64,000 nt of DNA. It comes from Corallibacter vietnamensis (lineage in GTDB: Bacteria; Bacteroidota; Bacteroidia; Flavobacteriales; Flavobacteriaceae). The stretch is taken from assembly GCF_039537875.1 (NCBI RefSeq), contig NZ_BAABBI010000001.1, forward strand, positions 1,240,001 to 1,304,000, given 5' to 3'. Both the position numbers and the translations under genes were made by a program. Under the pieces are notes generated by a model. That model was not told the DNA's origin, did no database searches, and saw only the letters and a list, made by a program, of their open reading frames with translations. Positions 26,342 to 34,706 of this stretch are shown here, piece after piece; positions within the stretch are counted from its first letter, which is position 1; each line of letters begins with the position of its first letter.

Positions 26342-28249
26342 ATGCTAAACATTCATAATCTTTCTATTTCTTTTCAAGGAGAATATCTTTTTGAAGACAT
26401 TACCTTCAAATTAAGTCCTGGCGATCGTGTAGGACTTATAGGGAAAAATGGTGCGGGAAAGTCTACAATGCTAAAGATTCTTTCAAAAGAAATGCAACCT
26501 GATTCAGGACAAATAGCAGCGGATAAGAATTTGAGCATTGGGTTTTTAAAACAGGATATTGATTTTGAATTTGGTAAAACCGTTTTAGAGGAATCTTATG
26601 AAGCTTTTGAAGAAATAAAGGCACTAGAAGCTCAAATGGAGCATATCAACCAGCAACTGGTTGAACGTACCGATTATGAAAGTGAAGGTTATAATCAGTT
26701 AATGATAGACTTAAGCGATGTACAACACCAATATGAAATTTTAGGCGGTTACAATTATCAAGGAGAAACTGAAAAAATATTACAAGGATTAGGTTTTAAA
26801 CGTAGCGATTTTGAAAAGCTTACAGATACATTTTCTGGTGGTTGGAGAATGCGTATAGAATTAGCTAAACTATTATTACAAAATAATGACGTATTGTTAC
26901 TTGATGAGCCTACAAACCATTTAGATATTGAATCTATCATTTGGTTAGAAGGTTTTTTAAAAAATTACAACGGAGCTGTGGTAATAGTATCACATGATAA
27001 AATGTTTCTAGACAACGTTACAAATCGTACCATAGAAATATCATTAGGTCGTATTTATGATTATAATAAGCCTTATTCAAAGTTTTTAGTACTACGTAAA
27101 GAAATAAAAGAACAACAATTAGCTACACAAAAAAATCAACAAAAACAGATAGAGCAAACCGAAAAACTTATTGAAAAGTTTAGGGCAAAAGCGTCAAAAG
27201 CCTCAATGGCGCAATCCTTAATAAAAAAGTTAGACCGTATAGAACGTATTGAAGTAGATGAAGATGATAACAGCGTTATGACGCTTAATTTTCCTGTTTC
27301 TATAACACCAGGAAAAGTTGTTGTTGAAGCATTAGATATATCTAAAAGTTATGATGATATCAATGTATTACAGCATATAGATTTAACAATAGCACGCGAT
27401 ACAAAAACCGCTTTTGTTGGACAAAATGGACAAGGGAAATCTACATTAGCTAAAATTATAGTAGGAGAAATAAAGCATCAAGGCGAATTAAATCTAGGAC
27501 ATAATGTACAGATAGGATATTTTGCTCAAAACCAAGCCGAGTATTTAGACGGAAACAAAACCGTATTAGATACAATGATAGATGCGGCCAATGAAACTAA
27601 CCGTAGTAAAGTTCGCGATATTTTAGGGGCTTTCTTATTTAGAGGGGATGAAGTAGATAAATACGTGAGAGTTTTATCAGGAGGAGAACGAAACCGATTG
27701 GCTTTAGCAAAGCTTATGTTACAGCCTTTTAACGTTTTGGTTATGGATGAACCTACAAACCATTTAGATATAAAATCTAAAAACGTATTAAAAGATGCAC
27801 TTAAAAAGTTTGAAGGAACATTAATTCTTGTATCTCACGACCGTGATTTTCTTCAAGATCTTACAGATACCGTATATGAGTTTAAAGACCATAAAATAAA
27901 AGAATATTTAGGGAATATAGACTTTTACCTTCAGCAAAGAAACGTTGAAAATCTTCGCGAAGTAGAAAAACGCAATGTTGTAAAAGAAACGCCAAAAGAA
28001 AGTAAAAAGCAATCATATGATGATCAAAAAAAGCTAAAATCATTACAAAACAAGTTAAGTAATGTAGAAGCAAAAATAAGTCAGTTAGAAAAGGAAATAA
28101 AAACCATAGATGCTGAATTAGCAGCAAATTATGATGAGTTAGCTGCCAAGCCTAATTTTTTTGATAACTATCAATCAAAAAAAGATCGTTTAGAGAGTTT
28201 AATGACAGAATGGGAAACGGTTCATGAAAAAATTGAAGCTTTCTCTTAA
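26342..28249 (+). CDS. ABC-F family ATPase (ribosome-associated type)
   Basis: This 635-aa protein has two ABC domains and no membrane segment. Walker A motifs are GKNGAGKST (about 36-44) and GQNGQGKST (about 360-368). Signatures are FSGGWRMR and LSGGERNR, both followed by DEPTNHLD. A long linker separates the two domains, and a C-terminal coiled coil (about 545-630) suggests a Uup/YheS-like member. ABC-F proteins act on translating ribosomes, and some give antibiotic tolerance. The start is the ATG before LNIHNLSISFQG. An upstream in-frame extension lies in front of the family-conserved start. Confidence 0.92.
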   Translation: MLNIHNLSISFQGEYLFEDITFKLSPGDRVGLIGKNGAGKSTMLKILSKEMQPDSGQIAADKNLSIGFLKQDIDFEFGKTVLEESYEAFEEIKALEAQMEHINQQLVERTDYESEGYNQLMIDLSDVQHQYEILGGYNYQGETEKILQGLGFKRSDFEKLTDTFSGGWRMRIELAKLLLQNNDVLLLDEPTNHLDIESIIWLEGFLKNYNGAVVIVSHDKMFLDNVTNRTIEISLGRIYDYNKPYSKFLVLRKEIKEQQLATQKNQQKQIEQTEKLIEKFRAKASKASMAQSLIKKLDRIERIEVDEDDNSVMTLNFPVSITPGKVVVEALDISKSYDDINVLQHIDLTIARDTKTAFVGQNGQGKSTLAKIIVGEIKHQGELNLGHNVQIGYFAQNQAEYLDGNKTVLDTMIDAANETNRSKVRDILGAFLFRGDEVDKYVRVLSGGERNRLALAKLMLQPFNVLVMDEPTNHLDIKSKNVLKDALKKFEGTLILVSHDRDFLQDLTDTVYEFKDHKIKEYLGNIDFYLQQRNVENLREVEKRNVVKETPKESKKQSYDDQKKLKSLQNKLSNVEAKISQLEKEIKTIDAELAANYDELAAKPNFFDNYQSKKDRLESLMTEWETVHEKIEAFS

Positions 28250-28345
28250 AGAAAAAGAAAGCCTGAAGTGTATTTCATCGAATAAATTTGTTTTTTATCT
28301 ATTAAGGTTTTAATATTGTTGTAAATTATTCCAAATCAGAACGAT

Positions 28346-29170
28346 ATGAAAGCTTTAAAAACCATTGTGTTATGCTTTTTTATAACAACAATAACCTTTG
28401 CAAACGTTGCTCAAAGTGAGAAAGAAGCTTTATTGGCTTTATACAACACAACACAAGGTGAAAACTGGACAAATACTTGGGATTTAGATAAGCCTATTGA
28501 TTCTTGGTATGGCGTTACGTTAAAGAATAACAAGGTTGTAAGTCTTGATTTAGAATTCAATAACCTACAAGGTAACTTACCTCAAGAGATAGGAGATTTA
28601 ATCCATATCCAAGAAATACGTTTGGGCTTTAATAAGCTTACAGGAACATTACCACAGAGTATTACAAAACTTAATAATTTATCAGTTTTAGAGCTGTATA
28701 TGAATAGGTTAGAAGGAGAGCTTCCACAAGATATAGGAAACCTAACAAACCTAACTATTCTAAAATTATTCAGTAACAGTTTTACTGGAGAAATACCAAC
28801 TTCAATTACACATTTAGAAAACCTTAAAGAATTATTGTTAGGAAGTAATTTTTTAACAGGAGAAATACCAGCAAGCATTGAGAATTTAAAGAATTTAGAA
28901 AAATTAAGTTTAATAGATAATAAGCTTGAAGGGTACATACCTGTTGAAATATCAGCGTTGAAAAACCTTGAAGAGTTGGTTTTATCAAGCAACAAATTAA
29001 TAGGTAGTTTACCATATCAAATCACAGATTTAGAAAGTTTGAATGTCATAATGGTTAGCGACAATAATTTAGATACAGAGTATGTTACGGTAACTGATAA
29101 AAGCAATCAGCCAACAATTATGGGATTACCTATAGAAGAAGGTGTTGCCACAGACTTTGATGATGATTAG
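28346..29170 (+). CDS. Secreted leucine-rich-repeat protein
   Basis: This 274-aa protein starts with a signal peptide (cleavage near TFANVAQS). A cap region follows with the EALLALYNTTQGENW...DSWYGV pattern. About seven plant-type 24-residue repeats (L..L..L.L..N.L.G..P..I) run from about residue 60 to 240. Such proteins are typically surface or periplasmic binders. There is no C-terminal type IX sorting domain, so it may stay in the periplasm or use another route. The gene is monocistronic with a terminator downstream. Confidence 0.85.
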   Translation: MKALKTIVLCFFITTITFANVAQSEKEALLALYNTTQGENWTNTWDLDKPIDSWYGVTLKNNKVVSLDLEFNNLQGNLPQEIGDLIHIQEIRLGFNKLTGTLPQSITKLNNLSVLELYMNRLEGELPQDIGNLTNLTILKLFSNSFTGEIPTSITHLENLKELLLGSNFLTGEIPASIENLKNLEKLSLIDNKLEGYIPVEISALKNLEELVLSSNKLIGSLPYQITDLESLNVIMVSDNNLDTEYVTVTDKSNQPTIMGLPIEEGVATDFDDD

Positions 29171-29196
29171 TAAGTAGTATATTTATAAAATAAATA

Positions 29197-29225
29197 AAAA
29201 AGATGTGTTTATGGCACATCTTTTT
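29197..29225 (+). terminator. Terminator after the LRR gene
   Basis: AAAAAGATGTG and CACATCTTTTT form an 11-bp stem with a seven-base loop followed by T residues. Confidence 0.8.
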
Positions 29226-29344
29226 TTATGCTTAATATTTACTTTAAAGCGGTTGTGAATAAGGAGTATAACAGCAGAATGATAATTTTTTTTCATTTTA
29301 TGCTTGGTAATCTTAAAAACCGTTGTATATTTGCAGTCCAATAT

Positions 29345-29418
<74 letters not shown>

Positions 29419-29440
29419 AAAGCTTAAGGCGAACTAAATC

Positions 29441-29466
29441 AATGGGTTGTGTATTCACAACCCATT
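29441..29466 (+). terminator. Terminator between the tRNA and integrase 1
   Basis: AATGGGTTGTG / CACAACCCATT perfect 11-bp stem with a four-base loop and a T-run. An equivalent but different hairpin stands at the same place after attR (43080-43104), so each element brings its own tRNA terminator. Confidence 0.85.
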
Positions 29467-29471
29467 TTTTT

Positions 29472-30839
29472 ATGACTTCAGTTTTAAGTTTTATATTGCA
29501 GGTACATGATTCAGTACATGATTTTACTATGAAACCCAACTACAATGAACCTAAAATCTACACTGGTGGAGCGGATATTTCACAATGGTCTAAACTTTCC
29601 AAAAAGGAGCAGAACGATGCCCTAAAAAAGGATTGGTATGTCTATTATTCCTTCCGTAATCCCGATACGGGCTATATGGAACAGCAAAAGCGCATCAAGG
29701 GCGAAGCGAACAGACAAAGTACCAAGACTAAAAGGCTTGGGATACTCAAGCCCATTCAGAGACAGCTCATGACCATTCTTGAAGCTGGCTACAATCCATA
29801 CAGCGAGGACAATTCCCATGTGAGAAGAAAGCTCATGGGTGAACAAGAGGTTGTAGTTGAGGAAATCGAGACTCCAAAAACGACTCCAACGATTAAAGAA
29901 CCTGAAACCAAGATAGAGGAGGAGGAGGAAATAACGACCCTTAAAGAAGCCAAAAACCTTGTTTTGGAGACCAAGAAAAAGGTACTCAACGAAAACTCCT
30001 ATCCAAAGTACAGGAGCAGGATAAATCAATTCTATGGATGGCTAAAGGAAAATGGGTTTAAAGAGGAGGATAGTATATCAAGGATTAAAAAACGAACTGT
30101 ATTACAATATTTAAATTATGTATTACAGAAAACCAGTCCACGTAACAGGAACAATACACGGAACGACTTAAGTTCATTTTTCTCTACACTTTATGACAAC
30201 GATCTGGTAGAGGATAATTTTGTGATGAAAATTTCCAAGCTAACTTCAAAGCCAAAACGCAATAAGTCCTATAGTACCGTTCAGTTAAAGGATTTAAAGG
30301 ACTATATGAACAAGGAAGAGCCTATTCTTTCACTATTTGTGGATTTTGTTACTTATGGTCTTTTAAGACCAATGGAAGTTTGTAGGCTTAAAGTTGGCGA
30401 TATTGACATTGTCGATAAGAAGATGCAAGTAGAAGCAAAGAACCAATTGGTCAAGGTGAAGATAATTCCACAAATACTGTTGGACAGAATACCTGATTTA
30501 TCAAAATTCAATAATGGCGATGACCTTTTTACACCAACTGGTATAGGAGGTCAGTGGGACGTCAAAGAAGGGAGCAAACGAGACTATTTTTCCAGTAGGT
30601 TTAAAAGGGTTAAAGACCACTTTGGTCTTGGAAAAGATTTCGGGCTTTACAGTTTTAGGCACACAACGATTTCAAAAGCTTATAAAGAAATCCTTAAGGA
30701 ACCAAATATGACCCCCATTGCTGCAAAGAGTAAACTCATGCTCATAACAGGACATACTTCTCTGAAAGGTCTCGAGAATTATCTCCGAAACACTGATGCG
30801 GTTCTTCCCGAAGATTTTTCCCATTTGTTAAAGGAGTAA
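29472..30839 (+). CDS. Tyrosine recombinase (integrase 1)
   Basis: This 455-aa site-specific recombinase probably catalyses integration at the fMet tRNA. It has an N-terminal arm-binding-like region, a SAM-like core-binding domain (about 160-255) and a catalytic domain. Visible are the first catalytic Arg in LLRPMEVCRL, YSFRHTTIS (Tyr in place of the usual His of HxxR), TGHTS, and the nucleophile Tyr in LENYLR. I chose the ATG just after the tRNA terminator, by analogy with integrase 2. An ATG at 29530 is an alternative. A tandem 12-bp repeat overlaps the 5' end. Its coding sequence looks more GC-rich than integrase 2, hinting at a different donor. Confidence 0.9.
   Translation: MTSVLSFILQVHDSVHDFTMKPNYNEPKIYTGGADISQWSKLSKKEQNDALKKDWYVYYSFRNPDTGYMEQQKRIKGEANRQSTKTKRLGILKPIQRQLMTILEAGYNPYSEDNSHVRRKLMGEQEVVVEEIETPKTTPTIKEPETKIEEEEEITTLKEAKNLVLETKKKVLNENSYPKYRSRINQFYGWLKENGFKEEDSISRIKKRTVLQYLNYVLQKTSPRNRNNTRNDLSSFFSTLYDNDLVEDNFVMKISKLTSKPKRNKSYSTVQLKDLKDYMNKEEPILSLFVDFVTYGLLRPMEVCRLKVGDIDIVDKKMQVEAKNQLVKVKIIPQILLDRIPDLSKFNNGDDLFTPTGIGGQWDVKEGSKRDYFSSRFKRVKDHFGLGKDFGLYSFRHTTISKAYKEILKEPNMTPIAAKSKLMLITGHTSLKGLENYLRNTDAVLPEDFSHLLKE
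29502..29525 (+). repeat. Tandem 12-bp repeat, probable integrase arm site (left)
   Basis: GTACATGATTCA is followed directly by GTACATGATTTT. The same pair recurs near the right end at 42945-42968. Paired repeats near both ends of an element are typical of integrase arm-type or excisionase sites. Confidence 0.6.
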
Positions 30840-30860
30840 TAAATTATTTTCATAAGGCTA

Positions 30861-30916
30861 TGTAATACAGTGCAATACATTTTTAGGATTTGTAATACAC
30901 GTAATACGTTGTAATT
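30861..30916. repeat. Cluster of TGTAATAC-type 8-mers
   Basis: TGTAATAC, TGCAATAC, TGTAATAC, CGTAATAC and a partial TGTAAT occur within 56 bases in the gap after integrase 1. The reverse form GTATTAC recurs inside integrase 1 (around 30095-30125) and inside the primase-like gene (around 34225-34320). Spacing is irregular. This could be an iteron or operator set. Confidence 0.4.
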
Positions 30917-30975
30917 TTACTACTGTAGGTTGCCATAAAAAAGTATTTTCGTGCTTCTTTATAATTTATCATGGC

Positions 30976-31926
30976 ATGGAATATTTTGGCAAGCTTAACA
31001 GGGATATGTTTGAAACGGAAGCAACCTCACAACAAGATGAAATTCTCTTATCGCTTGATTATTTTGACGCTTTAATTAAGACAAGCGAGATACCGGTTAC
31101 TCGTGAACTATATAATGGCGTTAAGGTGCAGACCAAACAAGAAGTTCGACCATGTAAGTTGCTTTTGGAAGAGTTTTATGATTTTTTGTTGATGCGTTAT
31201 ATTCATTATATAAATAATCCGTTCAGCCATTTTTTTAATGACTTTAACAATGATGTTTACGGTTTGTCCAGTCCTGATGCAAGAAACAAGGCTCTTGAAC
31301 AATTTAACGCACATTTCAAGAATATTAAAGTTGAGGGTATGGATGTTCAAAATAGAACTGTTTCTGATAATGGTATCGAAAATATTTATCCCCAGCCCAA
31401 ATTGGAATATCTGTGGAACAGAAGGCAGGGGTTAAAGCAATATGTCGGCAAAAGGGATTTCATATTGGAATACCTCTATGGTAACATGGATTTTTTTGAC
31501 CATCAGCTGATGAATGACGACCAGACAATCAACGATTTTGTGTTCTTTGAATATAACCTCAAAATCATATTGAGCTTGAACGACAGATTTTCTTTTGAAG
31601 TGGATACCTTTTTTTCAAAAGCTGCCCAGCTTAAACCTGTTTTTGATAAGTATATCAGAATCTTCAAGTCCTTGGAGCCCTTTATAAGAGTCCATTTGAC
31701 CATTGAATCTTTCAAAGAAAACATTTCTACGGAAGTAGACTGTTTATATCACGCATTAAGTGTTCTCAATCTTGTTCAGGGCAGTAAAAGTGATTTCAGT
31801 AAATATCTATTGAATGAACATCAAATAAGCAAGAGGAATATCCGAAAACTCGACCTTGAAACTCAACCAGAAAATCAAAAAAGAGTTGACATTTTTATGA
31901 AGATTTTTAGGGAATTTGCGTCTTAA
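30976..31926 (+). CDS. Unknown protein of the element, possible distant RteC-like regulator
   Basis: I do not recognise this 316-aa protein with certainty. It is soluble, helical and rich in aromatic and acidic residues, with no signal peptide. Its position after the integrase, size and a faint C-terminal pattern (VDCLYHALSVLN) recall the RteC regulators of Bacteroidota conjugative transposons, but the match by eye is too weak to name it. The cluster of TGTAATAC sequences just upstream could be its binding site. No gene overlaps it. The gene is GC-richer than most of the window, like integrase 1. Confidence 0.55.
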   Translation: MEYFGKLNRDMFETEATSQQDEILLSLDYFDALIKTSEIPVTRELYNGVKVQTKQEVRPCKLLLEEFYDFLLMRYIHYINNPFSHFFNDFNNDVYGLSSPDARNKALEQFNAHFKNIKVEGMDVQNRTVSDNGIENIYPQPKLEYLWNRRQGLKQYVGKRDFILEYLYGNMDFFDHQLMNDDQTINDFVFFEYNLKIILSLNDRFSFEVDTFFSKAAQLKPVFDKYIRIFKSLEPFIRVHLTIESFKENISTEVDCLYHALSVLNLVQGSKSDFSKYLLNEHQISKRNIRKLDLETQPENQKRVDIFMKIFREFAS

Positions 31927-31960
31927 TTTCAATAAAATTTAAAAATCACCATTAATAGCT

Positions 31961-31980
31961 GGTTTGCACCATAACAAACC
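31961..31980 (+). promoter_or_regulatory. Small hairpin in the 5' region of the replication block
   Basis: GGTTTG and CAAACC form a perfect 6-bp inverted repeat with an eight-base loop. The TTTGCACCAT in the loop side recurs 35 bases downstream as TTTGCACCAT, giving a direct repeat. It lies in the 135-base gap before the small gene at 32062. Function is unknown. Confidence 0.3.
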
Positions 31981-32061
31981 ACTACTTCACCAGTTTTTGC
32001 ACCATCCGTTTTCCTGATTTCGATGGTAACTTGCCTCTGTAATTTTTTAACAAAAAATAAT

Positions 32062-32265
32062 ATGCAAGAAAAACCTAAATTTTCAGAAGAAGAACTATTA
32101 AAAAGCATCAATGATTATATTGATGTTTTAGAGTTAAGAAGAAACATGCGTCAAGTTGAGTCTTGGAGTGTTTTTGACACAATCAATTTATGCCAACGTA
32201 AGGTCGTTTCAGCCTTTCGTTGGCTTTTTAATTTTATTAACCTAACAAAAACCAAAAAACCATGA
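32062..32265 (+). CDS. Small protein of the replication block (67 aa)
   Basis: This frame encodes a 67-aa peptide with a charged helical first half and a more hydrophobic second half. The stop overlaps the ATG of the next small gene (ATGA), which supports it being translated. A strong hairpin with a T-run lies inside its 3' end. No family is recognised. It could be a leader peptide that couples translation to the RHH gene. I chose the ATG before QEKPKFSEEELL over an upstream start, which lacks any sign of selection. Confidence 0.5.
   Translation: MQEKPKFSEEELLKSINDYIDVLELRRNMRQVESWSVFDTINLCQRKVVSAFRWLFNFINLTKTKKP
32192..32224 (+). terminator. Attenuator-like hairpin upstream of the RHH and RepA-like genes
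   Basis: GCCAACG-T-AAGG pairs with CCTT-T-CGTTGGC (11 bp and one mismatch, nine-base loop), followed by TTTTTAATTTT. It lies within the last codons of the 67-aa frame, so translation of that frame could control read-through. Confidence 0.5.
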
Positions 32266-32399
32266 AAAAAACTGGATTAACCATCCGTATCGAGGATGAA
32301 CTTCGAGAAGCTCTTATCGAAAGGGCAAAGAGAAACAACAAACAACTCTCACAACATGTCAGGGACGTGCTTTGGGAAACCCATTTTATCATATTATAG
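32262..32399 (+). CDS. Ribbon-helix-helix protein (45 aa)
   Basis: The frame encodes a 45-aa protein beginning MKKTGLTIRIEDELREAL. A short beta strand (TGLTIRI) followed by two helices (EDELREALIERAKRNN, QLSQHVRDVLWET) is the Arc/MetJ ribbon-helix-helix pattern. Such small dimeric proteins repress plasmid replication or partition genes. It overlaps the preceding frame by four bases and ends one base before the RepA-like ATPase ATG, so it likely auto-regulates this block. No database match was made. Confidence 0.65.
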   Translation: MKKTGLTIRIEDELREALIERAKRNNKQLSQHVRDVLWETHFIIL

Positions 32400-32400
32400 C

Positions 32401-33450
32401 ATGGGAGAAAGAAAACTAATAGACCATAGTAAATTGGAGCTTGTCAATAAAGATATTGACGAGCTCCAAGCTAATCCAACACAAGAAAGTGATACCAGTT
32501 GTTTTATAGTTAAAACCGCTAATCAATGGATAAATGAAGCCAAGTCAAGACCCATACCTAATATGTTATTTGATAAGCTTTGGTTTGAAGATGAGCTGTG
32601 TATACTTTTTGCTGATACTAATGTTGGTAAGTCCATTTTGGCAGTGCAAATTGCTGATAGTATCAGTAAGGGAAAACCAGTTGATGGATTTGAGATAGAG
32701 ACTCATCCCAAAAAAGTAGCGTATTTGGATTTTGAGTTGTCTGACAAACAGTTTGAAAAGCGATACTCTGATAACTACAAAGACCATCATGTTTTTCATG
32801 AAAACTTCTTGAGAGTAGAGATTAACCCTGAATTAGAAGTTCCTAAAGACTTTAAGGACTTTGAGGATTTTCTGTGCCATTCAATAATTGGATTAATTGA
32901 AACACACGGAGCACGTGTCATTATAATAGATAACATTACCTATCTTAAAAATGACAATGAAAGGGCAAAGGATGCCTTGGGCTTGATGAAGCTTCTAAAA
33001 GGAATTAATAAAAAGTACAACGTTTCCATTTTAGTGTTGGCTCACACACCTAAAAGAGATGACTCAAAGCCTTTGTCCAAGAATGATTTGGCTGGGAGCA
33101 AAATGCTAATGAACTTTTGTGACAGTGCCTTTGCAATTGGGTCGAGTGCCTCGATGCCTTCTGTCCGCTACATTAAACAGATTAAACAACGTAATACGGA
33201 ACAAGTTTTTCACCAAGAAAATGTTGCAGTCTGTAAGATTGAAAACCCACACAACTTCCTGAAGTTCATATTTGAAGATTTCGGTTCAGAAAGCGAACAC
33301 CTGAAGCAATATAAGGCTTCAGATTTATCTGACAGAGACAACCAAATATTGGAGATGAAGGAAGAAGGACTTCCCAATACGCAAATAGCGGAAAGGTTGG
33401 GAGTAAGTGAAGGAACTGTAAGACTTGCCCTAAAACGATTAAACCAATAG
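32401..33450 (+). CDS. RepA-like AAA ATPase (AAA_25) with C-terminal HTH
   Basis: This 349-aa protein has a RecA-like P-loop (FADTNVGKSILAVQIAD, about 75-90) and a Walker B at RVIIIDNITYL. It resembles the hexameric RepA helicases and AAA_25 proteins of small plasmids and mobile elements. The last 45 residues form a helix-turn-helix (NTQIAERLGVSEGTVRLALK). It probably unwinds the origin during element replication. The start at the ATG of MGERKLID follows the RHH stop by one base. An upstream in-frame extension would overlap that gene. Confidence 0.8.
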   Translation: MGERKLIDHSKLELVNKDIDELQANPTQESDTSCFIVKTANQWINEAKSRPIPNMLFDKLWFEDELCILFADTNVGKSILAVQIADSISKGKPVDGFEIETHPKKVAYLDFELSDKQFEKRYSDNYKDHHVFHENFLRVEINPELEVPKDFKDFEDFLCHSIIGLIETHGARVIIIDNITYLKNDNERAKDALGLMKLLKGINKKYNVSILVLAHTPKRDDSKPLSKNDLAGSKMLMNFCDSAFAIGSSASMPSVRYIKQIKQRNTEQVFHQENVAVCKIENPHNFLKFIFEDFGSESEHLKQYKASDLSDRDNQILEMKEEGLPNTQIAERLGVSEGTVRLALKRLNQ

Positions 33451-33457
33451 AATAATA

Positions 33458-33640
33458 ATGGATGCATCAGTAGCATATAGCGTAGCAATGGCACTTCCTC
33501 AAGAGGAAAGGGTCAAGCTATTTAATATGCTCAAAGCTGATGTTATGCCAAAAGCAAAGGTGAAATCAGGGAAAGATAAAACTCCGATTTTTTCGGATGA
33601 TGAAGCCCTTGAGTACCTTTTTGACAAATTAGGATTATGA
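33458..33640 (+). CDS. Small acidic/basic protein of the replication block (60 aa)
   Basis: This 60-aa protein lies between the RepA-like ATPase and the primase-like gene, seven bases after the former. It is helical with a Lys-rich middle (KADVMPKAKVKSGKDK) and no cysteine. Its stop overlaps the ATG of a tiny repetitive frame (ATGA). No family is recognised. Position suggests a helper for replication or copy control. It is probably translated with its neighbours. Confidence 0.55.
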   Translation: MDASVAYSVAMALPQEERVKLFNMLKADVMPKAKVKSGKDKTPIFSDDEALEYLFDKLGL

Positions 33641-33732
33641 AAAAATCAATAGTCGTAGCATTCGTAGCGTTCGTAATATTCGTAGCCGCTACGAATCCTA
33701 CGAGTTTTACGAATCCTACGATTAATAACTAA
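33637..33732 (+). other. Tiny repetitive frame (31 aa) over the palindromic array
   Basis: The frame begins with an ATG overlapping the previous stop and translates to a hydrophobic repeat (VVAFVAFVIFVAA) and an Asn/Pro/Thr half. The amino-acid repetition is explained by the 9-bp-period DNA array beneath it, so it is more likely a DNA element than a gene. Confidence 0.3.
33653..33721. repeat. 9-bp-period palindromic array, candidate origin or operator
   Basis: Four 9-bp units based on TCGTAGNRT are followed, after one base, by four inverted units (ATCCTACGA). The two 34-bp arms (33653-33686 and 33688-33721) match at about 27 positions. The array lies between helicase-like and primase-like genes. 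That suits an iteron-like replication origin, or an operator for a dimeric protein. Confidence 0.6.
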
Positions 33733-33753
33733 CCAATTAACCCCCAGGCTATT

Positions 33754-34620
33754 ATGAATTACAAGTACCATTTAGACAAATCAAGTAAAAAATTTCAATG
33801 CCCAAACTGTCAAAAAAAGACATTTGTTAGGTATGTTGATGCCGAACAAAACCAATATTTAGAAAGCCATATAGGACGTTGTGATAGGGAAAGCAAATGT
33901 GCTTATCATTTAACCCCTAAAGGTAACCAGCCAATAAATACAATCCCTGAAAATGTTGTGGCAGTTAAGCCTTCATTTCACGAACAAACTATTATTAAAA
34001 TGATTGGCAAAGATTATATGAACAACAATTTTGTTAAGTATCTTTTAAAGAAGTTTGTTCCTGTAGATGTTAAAGAAGTAATACATAAGTATCGTATTGG
34101 CACATCAAAATTCTGGAAAGGAGCAACTGTCTTTCTGCAAATTGATGAAAATGTTGACATTCATTCAGGAAAAGTAATGTTGTATGACGCAAATACAGGT
34201 AAAAGAGTTAAGAAACCTTTCAATTGTATTACATGGTTACATCGTGTATTACAAATTAACGATTTTGTATTACAACAATGTTTATTTGGATTACACCTGC
34301 TAACAGATTGTAATACAAAAACAATAGGAATTGTTGAATCTGAAAAGACAGCTATTGAAATGAGTATCTATCGCAGAGATATTATTTGGATTGCAACTGG
34401 TAGTAAATCAAACTTTAAGGAAAAACTATTGATGCCATTAAATGGACGCAAAATAATTGCGTATCCGGATAAAACGGAATACGAAAGTTGGAATAAGACA
34501 GCTATCGAGTTAAGAAAAAAAGGATATGATATTACATGTAGCATGCTTTTAGAGAAACACGGATGTGAGGATGGTGATGATTTGGTGGACTTTCTATTTG
34601 GAAACGATAAGGTGGCTTAA
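33754..34620 (+). CDS. Primase-like protein with zinc finger and toprim-like fold
   Basis: This 288-aa protein has an N-terminal zinc motif (CPNCQKK then C...C, about 17-50) and a toprim-like centre (GIVESEKTAIEMSIY, then IIAYPDKTEYESW). It resembles the DUF6371/toprim proteins that accompany RepA-like helicases in Bacteroidota elements. It probably makes primers for replication of the excised element. The conserved Glu in VESEKTA and Asp in YPDK could bind the metal. It follows the palindromic array directly. The ATG before NYKYHLDKSSKKF is the natural start. Confidence 0.75.
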   Translation: MNYKYHLDKSSKKFQCPNCQKKTFVRYVDAEQNQYLESHIGRCDRESKCAYHLTPKGNQPINTIPENVVAVKPSFHEQTIIKMIGKDYMNNNFVKYLLKKFVPVDVKEVIHKYRIGTSKFWKGATVFLQIDENVDIHSGKVMLYDANTGKRVKKPFNCITWLHRVLQINDFVLQQCLFGLHLLTDCNTKTIGIVESEKTAIEMSIYRRDIIWIATGSKSNFKEKLLMPLNGRKIIAYPDKTEYESWNKTAIELRKKGYDITCSMLLEKHGCEDGDDLVDFLFGNDKVA

Positions 34621-34706
34621 AGAGATTTTAATAATTGCTGATAAATGGAGCTGATTCTTGTAAAAAGATTTATATTTTTATCCATCTGAATAACATAAAA
34701 CAATAA

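Noticed and set aside
29442..29471. Earlier start for integrase 1 inside the terminator hairpin
   Set aside because: It would begin translation within the tRNA terminator. The ATG right after the T-run parallels integrase 2.
30976..31926. Firm RteC identification for the 316-aa protein
   Set aside because: Only position, size and a faint C-terminal resemblance support it. I kept the call as unknown.
33653..33721. CRISPR-like repeat array
   Set aside because: The units are 9 bp, inverted around a centre, without unique spacers, and no cas gene is near.
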